DNA of 64,000 nucleotides from Zanthoxylum bungeanum (taxonomy: Eukaryota > Streptophyta > Magnoliopsida > Sapindales > Rutaceae): assembly GCA_019454045.1 (NCBI GenBank), contig SKCR01007813.1:310001-374000 (forward strand), in the 5' to 3' direction. The translations under genes and the position numbers were made by a program. The notes beneath the pieces were generated by a model that saw only the letters and a program-made list of their open reading frames with translations, did not search any database and was not told where the DNA came from. Shown here piece by piece: positions 22,312-35,092 of this stretch (position 1 is the stretch's first letter; each line of letters opens with the position of its first letter).

Positions 22312-24701
22312 TGTAGGAAACGCTTTCCTCGCGCAGCGGAAGCGGCTTAGGCACCCAGGATCGTCCTTGAAATTTTTTTCTGCCCTCCTCATATTTATCC
22401 AGAATTTTTCCACCCAAAAATCCCAGATTCGAACAGACCCATAATTTATTCGCTGCTGAATGCTCAATCCTTGAACCCAGAACCAGTCACGCGAACAACC
22501 ATTGAGCTAGGACCAGTTACGCACATAGCTGTTAAGCCAGAACCATTCACACACAAGGCATAAGACACAACGACCCTTGGTCTCCCATGCAACTTCAGTG
22601 CACCACCTTATTCTTTGTGCACAGGTCAACATATAATAACACATGTGCATCTTGGTATGATAAACGTTGGTCCACTTTGATAAACTTTGATGAATAAAAC
22701 TCACGTGATCTATACTCCTTCAATCAGCATGCTTTATTCATGAATATGATCAACTCTTTGTTCATTAATTCGGCTCTTTTGACCATTTAACAGCCTTGCG
22801 TCTATTGGCCATAGTCACGTCCAGCCCATTGCCTGCCAGATTATTGGATTATCGTGAGGTATATGATAATTGATTCGACACCACATAGTCTTCCATGCTA
22901 TGACTCGTAACCAACGGAAAGTAGTGTGGGCTACACTCACAAAATAAATCCCTAAACGATTTAGAGATTTTTAATCACACTTAATATTTTATTTTTCTTA
23001 TTATGTTCTTCAATGGAGTTTCTCTACTTTTGAGAGAATGGTGAAGAAGAAGAAAAAGGTTAGGGTTGCAAGAATGAGAGCTTCTCCAAAAAAGAAAAAT
23101 AAATCTTCTTTTTATATCTAGGGTTATTTGTTTCCAAAACAAAACAACCACACCCCTCCACTTGCATGCTAGAATCGGTCAAGGTTAAAAATTTCCCTTT
23201 AAATTTTTGTAACATATATCATGCATTGATTTTTACCATGATGACAAAATAAATTACAAAATTAAAGATTCATTTGCCTATTCAAATTTTTGATAACTTC
23301 CAAAGCCATCAAAACTTCCTTTTTCTCTTATGCCAAAAACGGCAATGGCATATAATCTTTTATTAATTTTGCAACAATTGTATTAGCTTTCCATAAAGCC
23401 AAATATGTTACAAAATCAAAAGGTTTAATACCATTATAGATTTGTAACTTCCAAAATTAAATCAAGGGTTTCCAAAACCCTTTAATTTGGAAATTACAAA
23501 AGTAGCCTTCATTTAAATTATATCATATATAATTTAATTATTAATAATAAATAATTATCATATAATCATTTATTATATAAATCATATATTAACCTTTAAT
23601 ATATAGTTCCAAGTGTGGAAAATAATATTATTAATCATATTAATAATATTTATACCTTTGTGAGTATATAATTGGACTATTCATATACTAAATCCGCTAT
23701 AGTAAATTGAGCTAGCACAGGGACCAAATGGACCTACGGTTCCGAGCTCCAATAATCTCAAAATATTAATTAAGCTCTTAATTAAATATTCTGAAGCTGC
23801 ACTCTCGTTGTCGCAGATGATATATTAAACCGAACCAAGTCGGTGTCCATTGATATAGTCATTACATACGAATTGACCCTTCACGAGTATCTCATAATCA
23901 GAGTCGGGTCATAATGTCCGTTATACCCCTCTAATTATTTTTACCTTAAGTACCATTGATTCTCTAATGAACGATTTATTCATAACGATTATGAATTTTA
24001 ATCTTTCTATTCGCAATAGAAAGACTCGAGCGCTCAAATCGTTCAAGCACTGAATCAACCCTTAAGAAATATACTCATCTACTTCTCGCAAGAAGGAGTG
24101 AACTCCATGTCTATGTAAAACGTTCCCAGCTACATAACAGACCATGCCCCAAAAATACGTAGCTATTGGCCGGGACTGCTTCACCAACCTCACCTTTGTA
24201 AATCAAAGGACATGGCCCACCATGCAGGGGTTCGTAGTACACTCAGGATTAAGATCAATCCATATACGACCATCTAGTAGATCGAAATGACTTTCTTAGA
24301 TTAAATGATATTATAAGAATGTCATTTCCATTTGGGTCCAGTCTTATATGATCACATCATACAAGGTGCCTCCATTCTCATGTCTCTACATGGACGATCC
24401 CAGATCAAGGTCGCCATACAAATATAGAATGGACCGCAACTATAGATAAACTGTAAACAAAGTACCCACTTTGTTTGCTCTGTATGGACTATTTAAGATT
24501 ACTAACTTCAGACTTAAATCCTCTTGTGTATGACACTCATACACTAAGTCTGAAGGCACATAAGTAATCTAGGGTATTCAAGATGATTTATAATATGCGA
24601 AAATTAAACAAAAAATTTGATAAATGAATAATGCATCGTTTTATTTCAAAACACATAAAATCGTTTACATCACATGTAGCTCTAGGGCATACATCCCAAC
24701 A
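22312..24701 (-). repeat. 3' LTR of element B
   Basis: 2390 bp, from TGTAGGAAACGC to ACATCCCAACA on the plus strand. It lacks the segment TTATTAACTCCGGGTTATTC (and flanking bases) that the other LTR has near 31610-31640. Confidence 0.93.
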
Positions 24702-24714
24702 ATCTCCCACTTGC
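24702..24714 (-). promoter_or_regulatory. Polypurine tract of element B
   Basis: Minus-strand GCAAGTGGGAGAT adjoining the 3' LTR. Confidence 0.85.
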
Positions 24715-24715
24715 A

Positions 24716-25279
24716 CTAGAGCAAATGGGACATGTCACGTAATCCTAGACCATCTAGGTGACCTTCAAAAACTTTAGCCGATAAGGTCTTTGTAAACGGA
24801 TCAGCCAAGTTATCTGCGGATGCAATCTTTGTGACGGTAACATCTCCTCTCTGCACTATCTCCTTGATGAGATGATATTTCCTTTCTATATGCTTTCCCC
24901 TTTTATGGCTTCTTGGTTCTTTTGAGTTTGCCACCGCACCACTATTATCGCAATAGAGTGTGAGTGGTCTATCCATATCTGGAACAACTTCCAGATCTCC
25001 CAAGAATTTACGGAGCCAGACTGCTTCCTTATCTGCTTCACAAGCTGCTACATATTCAGCCTCCATGGTGGAGTCAGGAATGCAAGATTGCTTTATTCTC
25101 CGCTATACTATAGCCTCACCACCTATGGTGAACACTGATCCAGATGTAGATTTCCTAGAATCGACATCTGTCTGAAAATCAGAGTCTGTATATCCCCTTA
25201 GGATCATATCTTCACCGGAATGCACAAGCATATAATCTCTCGTCCTCTTAAGATACTTGAGAATGTGTTTCACAGCCAC
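24716..25279 (-). pseudogene. Copia RNase H domain (element B)
   Basis: This would remove the RNA strand of the RNA:DNA hybrid during reverse transcription. Minus-strand reading includes GYTDSDFQTDVDSRKSTSG, MEAEYVAACEADKEAVW, LYCDNSGAVANSKEP, KRGKHIERKYHLIKE and ASADNLADPFTKTL. The catalytic acidic residues in GYTDSD, EAEY and YCDN are present. A stop lies about 60 codons into the domain and another near its junction with reverse transcriptase, so it is not continuous with the upstream pol. Confidence 0.88.
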
Positions 25280-26410
25280 CTAGTGATCCAATCCTGGGTT
25301 TGACTGAAACCTACTGACTACTCCCATTGCAAAACAGATGTCCAGTCTCATGCATAACATAGCATACATGAGACTACCAACTGCTGAGGTGTATGTGATA
25401 TGTCTCATTTCCTCAACATCTTGAGGTGTCTTAGGAGACTGTTCCTTTGACAAATGAATTCCATGCCGATAAGGCAGATTGCCTTTCTTGGAATTCTGCA
25501 TCCCAAAGCACACAAGGATCTTGTCGATGTAGGATGCCTGAGACATAGCTAACAGTAGTTTCTTGCGATCCCGAAGTATCTGCATCCCAAGAATATAACT
25601 AGCCTCTCCCAAATCTTTCATTTGGAATTGGTTAGCTAGCTAGGTTTTCATGTCTGATAATATATTTACATCATTCCCAATAAGTAAAATATCATCGACG
25701 TATAAAACAAGAAAAAACACATTCCCGTCAATGACGCGCTTGTATACACAAGGCTCATCAACATTCTGCTCAACGTCATAAGACTTGATCGTGGTATCAA
25801 ATCTTATATTCCAAGATCGAGATGTCTGCTGTAGTCCATAAATGGACTTTTACAGCTTGCAAACCTTTTGCTCTTGACCTTGGGCGATGAACCCCTCTGG
25901 TTGTATCATATAGATACTCTCATCAAGATTGTCATTCAAGAATGCAGTCTTGACATCCATTTGCCAAATTTCATAGTCATAATATGCGGCAATGGATAGA
26001 AAAGTGCAGATGGATTTAAGCATGACTACTGGCGAGAAAGTTTCCTCATAGTCAACTCCCTCTTTCTGGGTATAACCATTGGCCACTAGTCTAGCCTTGA
26101 AGGTCTGTACCTTCCCATCTGATCCCATCTTCCTCTTGTAGATCCACTTGCAACCTATGGGTTTTACCCCATCATGTTGGTCTATAAGTTCCCAGACTGA
26201 GTTGGAGTTCATGGACTCCATCTCTAGGTTCATGGCTTTGAGCCATTCCTCTTTTTCAGAATCATCCATTGCACTACGATAGGTCAATGGATCATTTATA
26301 CCATCGCTGGATGCGACAACTTGTGCCTCTCCAACCCCAAGGTAGTGATCAGGTTGTCGTACAACCCTCCCACTGCATCTAGGTGGTAGATCATTCTGAC
26401 GAACTTGCAT
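25280..26410 (-). pseudogene. Copia reverse transcriptase (element B)
   Basis: Minus strand. Blocks in order: MNLEMESMNSNSVWELI, KPIGCKWIYKRKMGSDGK, TFKARLVANGYTQKEGVDY, EETFSPVVMLKSICTFLSI, IWQMDVKTAFLNDNLDESIY, then a TAA stop after VCKL, then the YVDD catalytic box (25691-25702), MKDLGEASYILGMQILRDRK and SAVGSLMYAMLC. Both polymerase catalytic Asp motifs survive but are separated by at least two stops. It overlaps the integrase frame at its start through a frameshift. Confidence 0.9.
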
Positions 26411-27400
26411 CTGACTCTCAGATGTCGAAGGTGTGCTATGTGTTTGTCAACTTTTATTGACGGTGGTGTGCTGGTCGAACCAGCAAGTAACCCATCGAGT
26501 AATACCTTACTCCGAGGTTTGAACTCCCTCATATAATCCTCCTCTAGAAATGTGGCGTTTGTTGATACAAATACTTTGTTATCATCATGACTATAGAAGA
26601 TTCCACCCCTAGTTTCCTTAGGATAGCCTACAAATAGGCACACTTGAGAACGTGGCTCCAACTTTGTAGTCTTATTCTTCAGCACATGTGCCGGACACCC
26701 CCATATGCGAAAATGTCGTAAACTAGTTTTACGACCATTCCACAACTCTAAGGGAGTCTTAGGAACAGACTTAGATGGAACTACATTAAGGATATGCATT
26801 GCGGTTTGCAGTGCATATCCCCATAATGAACTAGGTAATGAGCTATAACTAAACATAGATCTCATCATGTCTAGTAGGGTCTGATCTCTCCTCTCTGCAA
26901 CACCATTTTGTTGTGGTGTTCCAGGCGCTGTGAGTTGGGATACTATCTCATGCTCAACTAAGAATTCCTTGAAATCTATATCAATGCATTCTCTTCCACG
27001 ATCCGATCGTAGAGTTTTGATTGTCTTACCTAATTGGTTCTCAACCTCAGCACGATACTCTTTGAACTTTTCAAAGGTATCTGATTTGTGATGCATTAGG
27101 TAAACATACACATATCTAGAATAATCATCAATAAATGTGACGAAGTATTCATAACCTCCTCGGGCGTTTACATTCATCGGTCCGCGAACGTCCAAATGTA
27201 TTAGCTCAAGTGGTTGACTGGCTCTTATATATTTTCTAGTAAAATGTCTCTTGGTCATTTTTCCTTCTAAACAGGATTCGCATACTAGTAAAGTCCCGAG
27301 CTTTAAGTGGTTTAAGGCTCTGTTCTTTAACAATCTGTCTATCCGGTCAAGGTTGATATGACCAATTCTAAGACGCAATAGATATGTGTCATCATGAGAA
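26411..27400 (-). pseudogene. Copia integrase with intact D,D35E core (element B)
   Basis: A 360-codon open frame (27378-26296) begins within the GAG-pre-integrase zinc-binding domain ([13 protein letters not shown]) and continues through the whole integrase core. Catalytic residues are visible as D63 (IHLDVRGP), D125 (RSDRGRE) and E161 (GVAERRD), with 35 residues between the last two, the classic spacing. The C-terminal copia region follows ([38 protein letters not shown]), then the frame leaves the conserved protein near 26420. A stop just upstream of the first Met disconnects it from gag and protease. Confidence 0.92.
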
Positions 27401-28047
27401 ATCTTTTGCTATTTAGTTTTAGGTTTCTCAACCTAAAATATTTCAGTATTGAGCAGTGGCTTATGTGTTAACAGTCTTAACATACAAGTTATCTCCTAGT
27501 TTCCTTAGCATATAGGCAATCCATTTATGAAATAATAACTATTATTATTAGATAAAATGATAACCATCATGCAATAGTTTTGCAACAGAAATCAAATTTC
27601 CATGACAAAACAGAAACAAACACCATTTTGTTTAAATTCAAATAACTTTTATTTGAAAAATTGAAAACTGATAACTCCCACTACTTTACTGAAACAACAT
27701 CCCCGGTCCTGACTCTTATAGTAAAGTTACCTTCAGCAAGGTCTTTACGTACATCAAATGGCTATACCTTCAGCATTCCCAGTGTTATTCTTCTTTTGAA
27801 GACTTGACAACATTTGTCTTAGCACTGGGCTTACGAGGATCCAGTAGCATGGACTCGTAATGGGTGAGCTCATTAAGTAGTTGGGTCAAAGTAAAAGTCA
27901 ACTTGTTCATAACATAGTTGCTCTTAAACTGTAGGAAACTCTTCGGAAGAGTTTTCCCGTAATCATGGTCACCTGGCTACACTCGCCAATACGAGCTCCA
28001 TGGGTTTCAACAGTGTTGAGATAGGTCATCATCTTCAAGACATGTTC
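27401..28047 (-). pseudogene. Deleted gag-protease junction (element B)
   Basis: About 650 bp where the end of gag, the zinc knuckle and the aspartic protease should lie. Eroded gag (EHVLKMMTYLNTVE, about 27995-28040) and part of the region after the protease active site (TIRVRTGDVVS; LISVAKLL) can be read, with many stops. Neither a CCHC knuckle nor the DSG active-site motif is found. The space is shorter than needed for both, so an internal deletion is likely. Confidence 0.6.
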
Positions 28048-28467
28048 TCATAATGATGTCTCATCCTTCATCCTAGCAGTCATCGCTGAGACCATGGCCT
28101 CAAGGCGTTGACGCTCCGAAGGCTGCCCAAACATGCCCTGCAATGACTCCATCATCTGAGATGTTAGAGCCATCGGTTCATTCTTTGCAGCACGAACCTC
28201 AGACATCCCTGCTAGCAAGTAGCAGCGGGCTTTCTCATTTGCTGCGACCCATTTCTGATAGGTATCGCGCACAGCTTGGCCAGTATTTCTGGCCGACTCG
28301 GGAGGACTCTCCTCCATCAGGACAAACTCTAGGTCTTCATAGACCAGGATATCGTTAATGTTACTTTTCCACTTAACATAGTTTTTCTCCATTAATTTAT
28401 CTTGTGAGAGTATGAAAATAATTGGAGAAACCATGGCTAGTAAATAAAAAAAACATCCATTTAACAT
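28048..28467 (-). pseudogene. Copia Gag N-terminal part (element B)
   Basis: An open frame of 139 codons resembles the gag polypeptide of plant copia elements (UBN2/DUF4219 type): NYVKWKSNINDILVYEDLEF, then WVAANEKARCYLLAGMSE, MMESLQGMFGQPSERQRLEA and MTARMKDETSL. This family forms the virus-like particle. It ends at an in-frame stop where gag should continue, and the first 20 or so residues may be non-native leader. Confidence 0.85.
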
Positions 28468-30106
28468 TCATTCATCGCATATTAAAATCATCAAACAATT
28501 TTGGCATAAAATTAAACATGATGCATGAACCATGAATAACGAATTAGAAACCTAAGAGAATTACTATGCCACGGAAATCTATCATTCCACAAGTAAGTGT
28601 CGTCATAGGGTAGGTCAAGTTCTTGCATGATAGATCGAGACAATCTCAGTCGATTTAATATATGCGGGAATAACTCTTATTCCTATATTAAACAACTACT
28701 GTTTCATTCGATCAAGGAATTTTATTAACAGTTAATTATTCCTTTGTGAGTGTTACCCGCCGTTTCGGGATTCTTGGACTTAACGAGTGAAGTGCCGCCG
28801 TAGGGTAGGTCAGTTCACAAGATACATCTAGAATCCCTATCCTCTCGGAACCCAAACCTGATATTGACCCAAAATGGACACCATCCGTAGGGGGACGAAA
28901 GTAAAGCCGTCTCGAGGCGCCTTTTGAATCTCACGTTTTTGGACTAACAACGGAGATCGCGGGATATATTGTCGTATATCCCTCTCCCACTCACTATTTT
29001 AAAATTAAGGTTTCTATCTATAAAATATCTAATATTTTATTTTAATTACTCGTGTGAATAAACTTATGGCGGCTAAAACATAATTTAATTTACACTAGTT
29101 AACCATTTGTGACCTAACAATTTTAACTCTTAAAATTTGTCTCACTAATGTCTATTAGTCTTTACTAATTATTTTACTCTATTAAACTAATTTAATATGA
29201 GAGCAATATTAGTGACTTATCATATTTTAACTCTTAAAATACTAGACACTAATAAGTTTAAATTTATGGAATTCTAAAAAGGTCAAAATTTTAATTAAAC
29301 ATTTTAATAAATCTTAGTGTGTTATAAAATCCAATAGTACGCTGAATTGTATCCCGAGTGCAGACCATATTACCGTCCAATGGATTCGGCTATGGAATTT
29401 ATATCCGGGTTTCCATCCTATATACCAATGGATTTTTATTATGCACTAATTAAGCCCAATATATTAGAATTCAAATTTTAAACCATAAATCCAATTAATT
29501 GATTTTCATGCATATCATATTCTAATTTAAACACTTTAAATTACAAAAATCATATTTTTATGTCTATAATGATAATGCATCTAAAACATGTTATGGCATG
29601 TAAAATGCAAGAGTGGACACCCTAAGCTATATGACATGTTATTCAAACAATTCGAAATAAACATACATATAACATAAAAAATATTTTGCATTGACCGGGC
29701 TCTTATTTTTCATATACTAATCTAATTAGTACATAAGATTCACCAAGGCATCCATTGGTCTTCAAATCCCGCTTCAAAGTGGTGTTGGCTCCTTTTTGCG
29801 ACTTCGGTGCTCTAAATTACAAAAATTGAAATTTTACATTGAAAAATAAAATTACATTAAATGTAAACAATGGCCTTATGGCCTTACATCCCAAAAACAA
29901 AACCAACTACAAAAATAAGAGCCGGAAAATTTTACGACCAATGCAAAATCCATTCATCACATGAAATAACAAAAACATTCATCATATGAATATTACATTG
30001 TGCCCACTCATCTAAACATGCATATCATATTTATAACTCATATAAATATATTAAAAACAGAAACTTTAAATGAAAAAGAGAAGGGTTAAGAACACTTTTC
30101 AACCTC
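28468..30106 (-). other. Leader of element B, between primer site and gag
   Basis: About 1.6 kb with no coding sequence. A motif occurs twice on the minus strand, about 190 bp apart: TGACCTACCCTACGGCGGCA (about 28793-28813) and TTGACCTACCCTATGACGAC (about 28599-28618), each followed by CACTT. The AT-rich remainder shows no other recognised feature. Confidence 0.6.
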
Positions 30107-30119
30107 GCTCTTGATGCCA
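30107..30119 (-). promoter_or_regulatory. Primer binding site of element B (diverged)
   Basis: Minus strand TGGCATCAAGAGC, two bases inside the 5' LTR. It differs from TGGTATCAGAGC by one substitution and one extra A. It is still recognisable as an initiator methionine tRNA site. Confidence 0.75.
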
Positions 30120-32436
30120 ATTGTTGGAAACGCTTTCCTCGCTCAGCGGAAGCGGCTTAGGCACCCGGGATCGTCCTTGAAAAATTTTTCTGCCCTTCTC
30201 ATATTTATCCAGAATTTTTCCACCCAAAAATCCCAGATTCGAACAGACCATAATTTATTCGCTGCTGAATGCTCAATCCTTGAACCCAGAACCAGTCACG
30301 CGAACAACCATCGAGCTAGGACCAGTCACGCACATAGCTGTTAAGCCAGAACCATTCACACACAAGGCATAAGACACAACGACCCTTGGTCTCCCATGCA
30401 ACTTCAGTGCACCACCTTATTCTTTGTGCACAGGTCAACATATAATAACACATGTGCATCTTGGTATGATAAACGTTGGTCCACTTTGATAAACTTGATG
30501 AATAAAACTCACGTGATCTATACTCCTTCAATCAGCATGCTTTATTCATGAATATGATCAACTCTTTGTTCATTAATTCGGCTCTTTTGACCATTTAACA
30601 GCCTTGCGTCTATTGGCCATAGTCACGTCCAGCCCATTGCCTGCCAGATTATTGGATTATCGTGAGGTATATGATAATTGATTCGACACCACATAGTCTT
30701 CCATGCTATGACTCGTAACCAACGGAAAGTAGTGTGGGCTACACTCACAAAATAAATCCCTAAACGATTTAGAGATTTTTAATCACACTTAATATTTTAT
30801 TTTTCTTATTATGTTCTTCAATGGAGTTTCTCTACTTTTGAGAGAATGGTGAAGAAGAAGAAAAAGGTTAGGGTTGCAAGAATGAGAGCTTCTCCAAAAA
30901 AGAAAAATAAATCTTCTTTTTATATCTAGGGTTATTTGTTTCCAAAACAAAACAACCACACCCCTCCACTTGCATGCTAGAATCGGTCAAGGCTAAAAAT
31001 TTCCCTTTAAATTTTTGTAACATATATCATGCATTGATTTTTACCATGATGACAAAATAAATTACAAAATTAAAGATTCATTTACCTATTCAAATTTTTG
31101 ATAACTTCCAAAGCCATCAAAACTTCCTTTTTCTCTTATGCCAAAAACGGCAATGGCATATAATCTTTTATTAATTTTGCAACAATTGTATTAGCTTTCC
31201 ATAAAGCCAAATATGTTACAAAATCAAAAGGTTTAATACCATTATAGATTTGTAACTTCCAAAATTAAATCAAGGGTTTCCAAAACCCTTTAATTTGGAA
31301 ATTACAAAAGTAGCCTTCATTTAAATTATATCATATATAATTTAATTATTAATAATAAATAATTATCATATAATCATTTATTATATAAATCATATATTAA
31401 CTTTTAATATATAGTTCCAAGTGTGGAAAATAATATTATTAATCATATTAATAATATTTATACCTTTGTGAGTATATAATTGGACTATTCATATACTAAA
31501 TCCGCTATAGTAAATTGAGCTAGCACAGGGACCAAATGGACCTACGGTTCCGAGCTCCAATAATCTCAAAATATTAATTAAGCTCTTAATTAAATATTCT
31601 GAATTATTAACTCCGGGTTATTCCACTAAAAACCCGAAGCTGCACTCTCGTTGCCGCAGATGATATATTAAGCCGAACCAAGTCGGTGTCCATTGATATA
31701 GTTTTTACATACGAATTGACCATTCACGAGTATCTCGTAATCAGAGTCGAGTCATAATGTCTGTTATACCCCTCTAATTATTTTTACCTTAAGTACCATT
31801 GATTCTATAATGAACGATTTCTTCATAACGATTATGAATTTTAATCTTTCTATTCACAATAGAAAGACTCGAGCACTCAAATCGTTCAAGCACCGAATCA
31901 ACTCTTAAGAAATATACTCATCTACTTCTCATAAGAAGGAGTGAACTCCATGTCTATGTAAAACGTTCCCAGCTACATAACAGACCATGCCCCAAAAATA
32001 CGTAGCTATTGGCCGGACTGCTTCACCAACCTCACCTTTGTAAATCAAAGGACATGGCCCACCATGCAGGGGTTCGTAGTACACTCAGGATTAAGATCAA
32101 TCCATATACGACCATCTAGTAGATCGAAATGACTTTCTTAGATTAAATGATATTATAAGAATGTCATTTCCATTTGGGTCCAGTCTTATATGATCACATC
32201 ATACAAGGTGCCTCCATTCTCATGTCTCTACATGGACGATCCCGGATCAAGGTCTCCATACAAATATAGAATGGACCGCAGCTATAGATAAACTGTAAAC
32301 AAAGTACCCACTTTGTTTACTCTCTATGGACTATTTAAGATTACTAACTTCAGACTTAAATCCTCTTGTGTATGACACTCATACACTAATTCTGAAGACA
32401 CATAAGTAATCTAGGGTGTTCAAGATGATTTATAAT

Positions 32437-32830
32437 CACTACTGCAATAAAGCATAAAGAAATCGATTTTTAAACGATGTCTATAAGTTTAGACATCGGT
32501 TTCAAAAGTGTTTTCTATTCAAGTGTTGTTAAAGTTTTATTCTTTTTAGATCATTTAATAACCGATGTTATAAATATTTCGAAAGACATCAGTTATTCGT
32601 AAAAGCGATGTCTTTCGAATTGTCATAGAAATCGGTATTTTTATTAATTTCGGATGTCTTTATATTTGTTAAATGAAATCGGTTTGATTAAAACCGACTT
32701 CATATCTATTTGAATAGAAATCGCTTATACAAAATGATGTCTTTAAGTAAAAAAGAAATCAGATTTTATTAAATCATAACCATTTTTAAATGTTTTGTCA
32801 ACTGATGTCTTAAAATTCATATGCTTTTTT
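32437..32830 (+). repeat. Left subterminal repeats of the CACTA element
   Basis: Many copies in both orientations of short words such as CGATGTC, GACATCGGTTT, AACCGATGTTA, GCGATGTCTTTCG and GAAATCGGT. This density falls off after about 32.83 kb. Confidence 0.8.
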
Positions 32831-33072
32831 TTTATTGCAAATTTAAATGATTCATCATAAAAATCATTAGAACACAATATGATAAAATATAAAATTCATT
32901 CAATAAAAATATTTATGAATTTGATTTTGTCCATACAGTTTTTTCTTTTCATCCTCACTGAAAATCCTAAGCCTTAAAAAATCACTTGAACAAAGTAGTT
33001 GAGTTTTAAAAAATAAAATAAAAAAATAATCAGCAAATTTAAATTTCATATCTGTGATGCTACAAATTCTGC

Positions 33073-34290
33073 TCATTCACTTCGCATCCCATCAATTTCT
33101 TCTTGAGTGTATGTATTCATTCTTTGAAACTGCAATAATAACGCATAAAAATATTAATTAATCATCAATTTTTCATAGGTGATTTTTCAAGTTCCATTAA
33201 CATTCACTTATATTATGGATTCACTCTTTGTAGCTCCACATGGCACAAGTTCAATCACCAAACAATAATATATTTAATAGTAAAATTAGTATTAAACTTT
33301 TACTTTCTGCATAACAGATATATGTGGATCTGCAATGATGTCTCTCATATACTTTAATATATAATATCCACATTCCTTGTTTGTAGGTTGTTTTGGACAC
33401 TATAACCAATTTAACATATTAATAATTTTATGAAAAAAATAAATTGATTAGTTTAGTTAAAATATGTATACCATAACACTCTTCCAAGCTATAGATTTCC
33501 GTAACATTCTTTGCTTCTGAGTTGTAAACATTTTTAATGCCCTACAAGAAATATGCCAAGGAAATATAACACAAATATGTCCCTTATTTTTTTAAAAAAA
33601 AATTAAAATTAAAATAAAAAATAAATTACAAGACTTACTTATTGACAATATCCTTAATATCACGATGAACTTCTTCTCGAATTGGATCCAAGAAATATGC
33701 AATGTTATTATCAGGATCCAAAATGACTAACATCCAATGGAACCTATCAATTAATATTAAGTAATAAATGATTTTGTTCATTGCAATTTAGCATATCAAT
33801 ATTAAAGTTAAGCAATGATAAAATTAACACTTACGATTGATTGAAAGGAGCAAAAAAAATCTGGTTTGATTTTACATCATCAAGCCTGTCGGCAAGTACA
33901 CGTGCTCTTTCATATGAAGTTCCTGCAAACTGAACGATAAGGTTGGGATTCACAAACGCAAACTTATCTGTTAAGTTGCTCTCCCTCATGAGATTATACA
34001 AAGGCCTAAAAAAGTAACAAAAACATGATTGACTTACATTCAAAGATATATCACAACTATCATGCTCGGATTGTGGTGTACTTGGTTCTTGTGACATCAC
34101 TTTCATTTACCTCAACCACGATGTTTAGGGATATCAAAAAATATTATTGGAGTAACAAACTGTCCGGCCCTTGTAACTCGTCCTGGATGTTGCGGTGTTG
34201 GCAAAGCTTTTCCTAAAATATCATTACTACCTTCAATGGTAATATTGCCCTTTTTAGCTTATTCACTGAGTTCTTTCTGCAAGAACATGA
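33073..34290 (-). pseudogene. Ulp1-like cysteine protease gene remnant of the CACTA element
   Basis: Five minus-strand exons splice cleanly in frame: 34005-33835, 33743-33639, 33541-33472, 33399-33304 and 33129-33073, with donors GTAAGT, GTAAGT, GTATAC and GTAAAA and AG acceptors. The product has the Ulp1/SUMO-protease catalytic set: His in FHWMLVILD, Asp in YFLDPI, and Gln plus Cys in KQPTNKECGYY. It ends RSE then TGA; the next codons read AEFVASQI, so the last residues appear cut off by a point change. An upstream exon (about 34290-34110; GKALPTPQHPGRVTRAGQF) has a TAA stop and belongs to the conserved region that precedes this domain in plant transposons. Such domains are common in plant CACTA and Mutator-like elements; their role there is unclear. 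Confidence 0.88.
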
Positions 34291-34402
34291 TGTTGGTACA
34301 AATTAAGAATATCCAAGCATGAATTCTCATATTTTACTGTAATTTTGTCAAACTAATAAAAGAAAAAATTAGGAATGGAACTTACAATAACTTTTACACG
34401 AA

Positions 34403-35092
34403 TTAGCAATCCATCTTTTTCATATTTTCCTTCCTTATTTTGACGTCCAAGCATCCACAAAATGTGGCGACTGATTTCTTCATTGGCTTAACAGCAACCC
34501 CTAAGCCTTTCTTCAATTGTTCATTACATACATGCCCAAAAACTACACAAAATGGGCACTTCCTAGGACACCATTCATTCTCCACTTTGACAATAATAGG
34601 CTTATCAGATAGCTTGCATCTCAAAGAAATTTGATCCATAAATGTCCTACCAGCATCAATTTCAACACAGACCCTCGCAAAACTAAGCCTAGTTTTCTCA
34701 TGGGTCAATTTGTCACACGCAATAGGCCTCACAAGAATGCTAGAAACAGATCTTAGCCCCTTTCGAGACCACAAAAGAAAAGGTAAATCAAAAAGACGTA
34801 CCCACACTAGCAGTTTTGACAGACGCTTTTTATCAAACACAAAATGCGCATTATCAGAGAAAATCACAAGAGAGTCACACTTCCCTAGCAAAGCATGGCC
34901 TGTAACAGGGCTACCACCACCACACAAACTCAATATCCCACTACAGTAAACAGCAGACCCAGTATCAAGAACATGACCCGACCCAGCAGAGGCATAAAAA
35001 GGAACCGCAAGAGAGGCAGATGGACCAGACGTCGGAACGCTGAGAGGGCACACCGTGACAACTTCCGAAGGACAAGAAACAAGTGGGCTCAC
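34403..35092 (-). pseudogene. LINE ORF1 fragment (DUF4283 and CCHC knuckle) inside the CACTA element
   Basis: A 229-codon minus-strand frame resembles the RNA-binding ORF1 protein of plant LINEs. A partial DUF4283-like block reads LLVWVRLFDLPFLLWSRKGL, then RPIACDKLTHEKTRLSFARV, CVEIDAG, IVKVENEWCPRKCP and the zf-CCHC_4-type knuckle CPFCVVFGHVC. The frame opens at a GTG right after a stop; there is no ATG at its start. No LINE reverse transcriptase accompanies it and no LINE-type poly(A) end is seen. It lies in the same orientation as, and upstream of, the Ulp1-like exons, so one transcript could contain both. Confidence 0.8.

Noticed and set aside
34403..35092. An inserted LINE
   Set aside because: Only an ORF1 piece is present, without reverse transcriptase, poly(A) tail or duplication; capture of a fragment by the CACTA element fits better.
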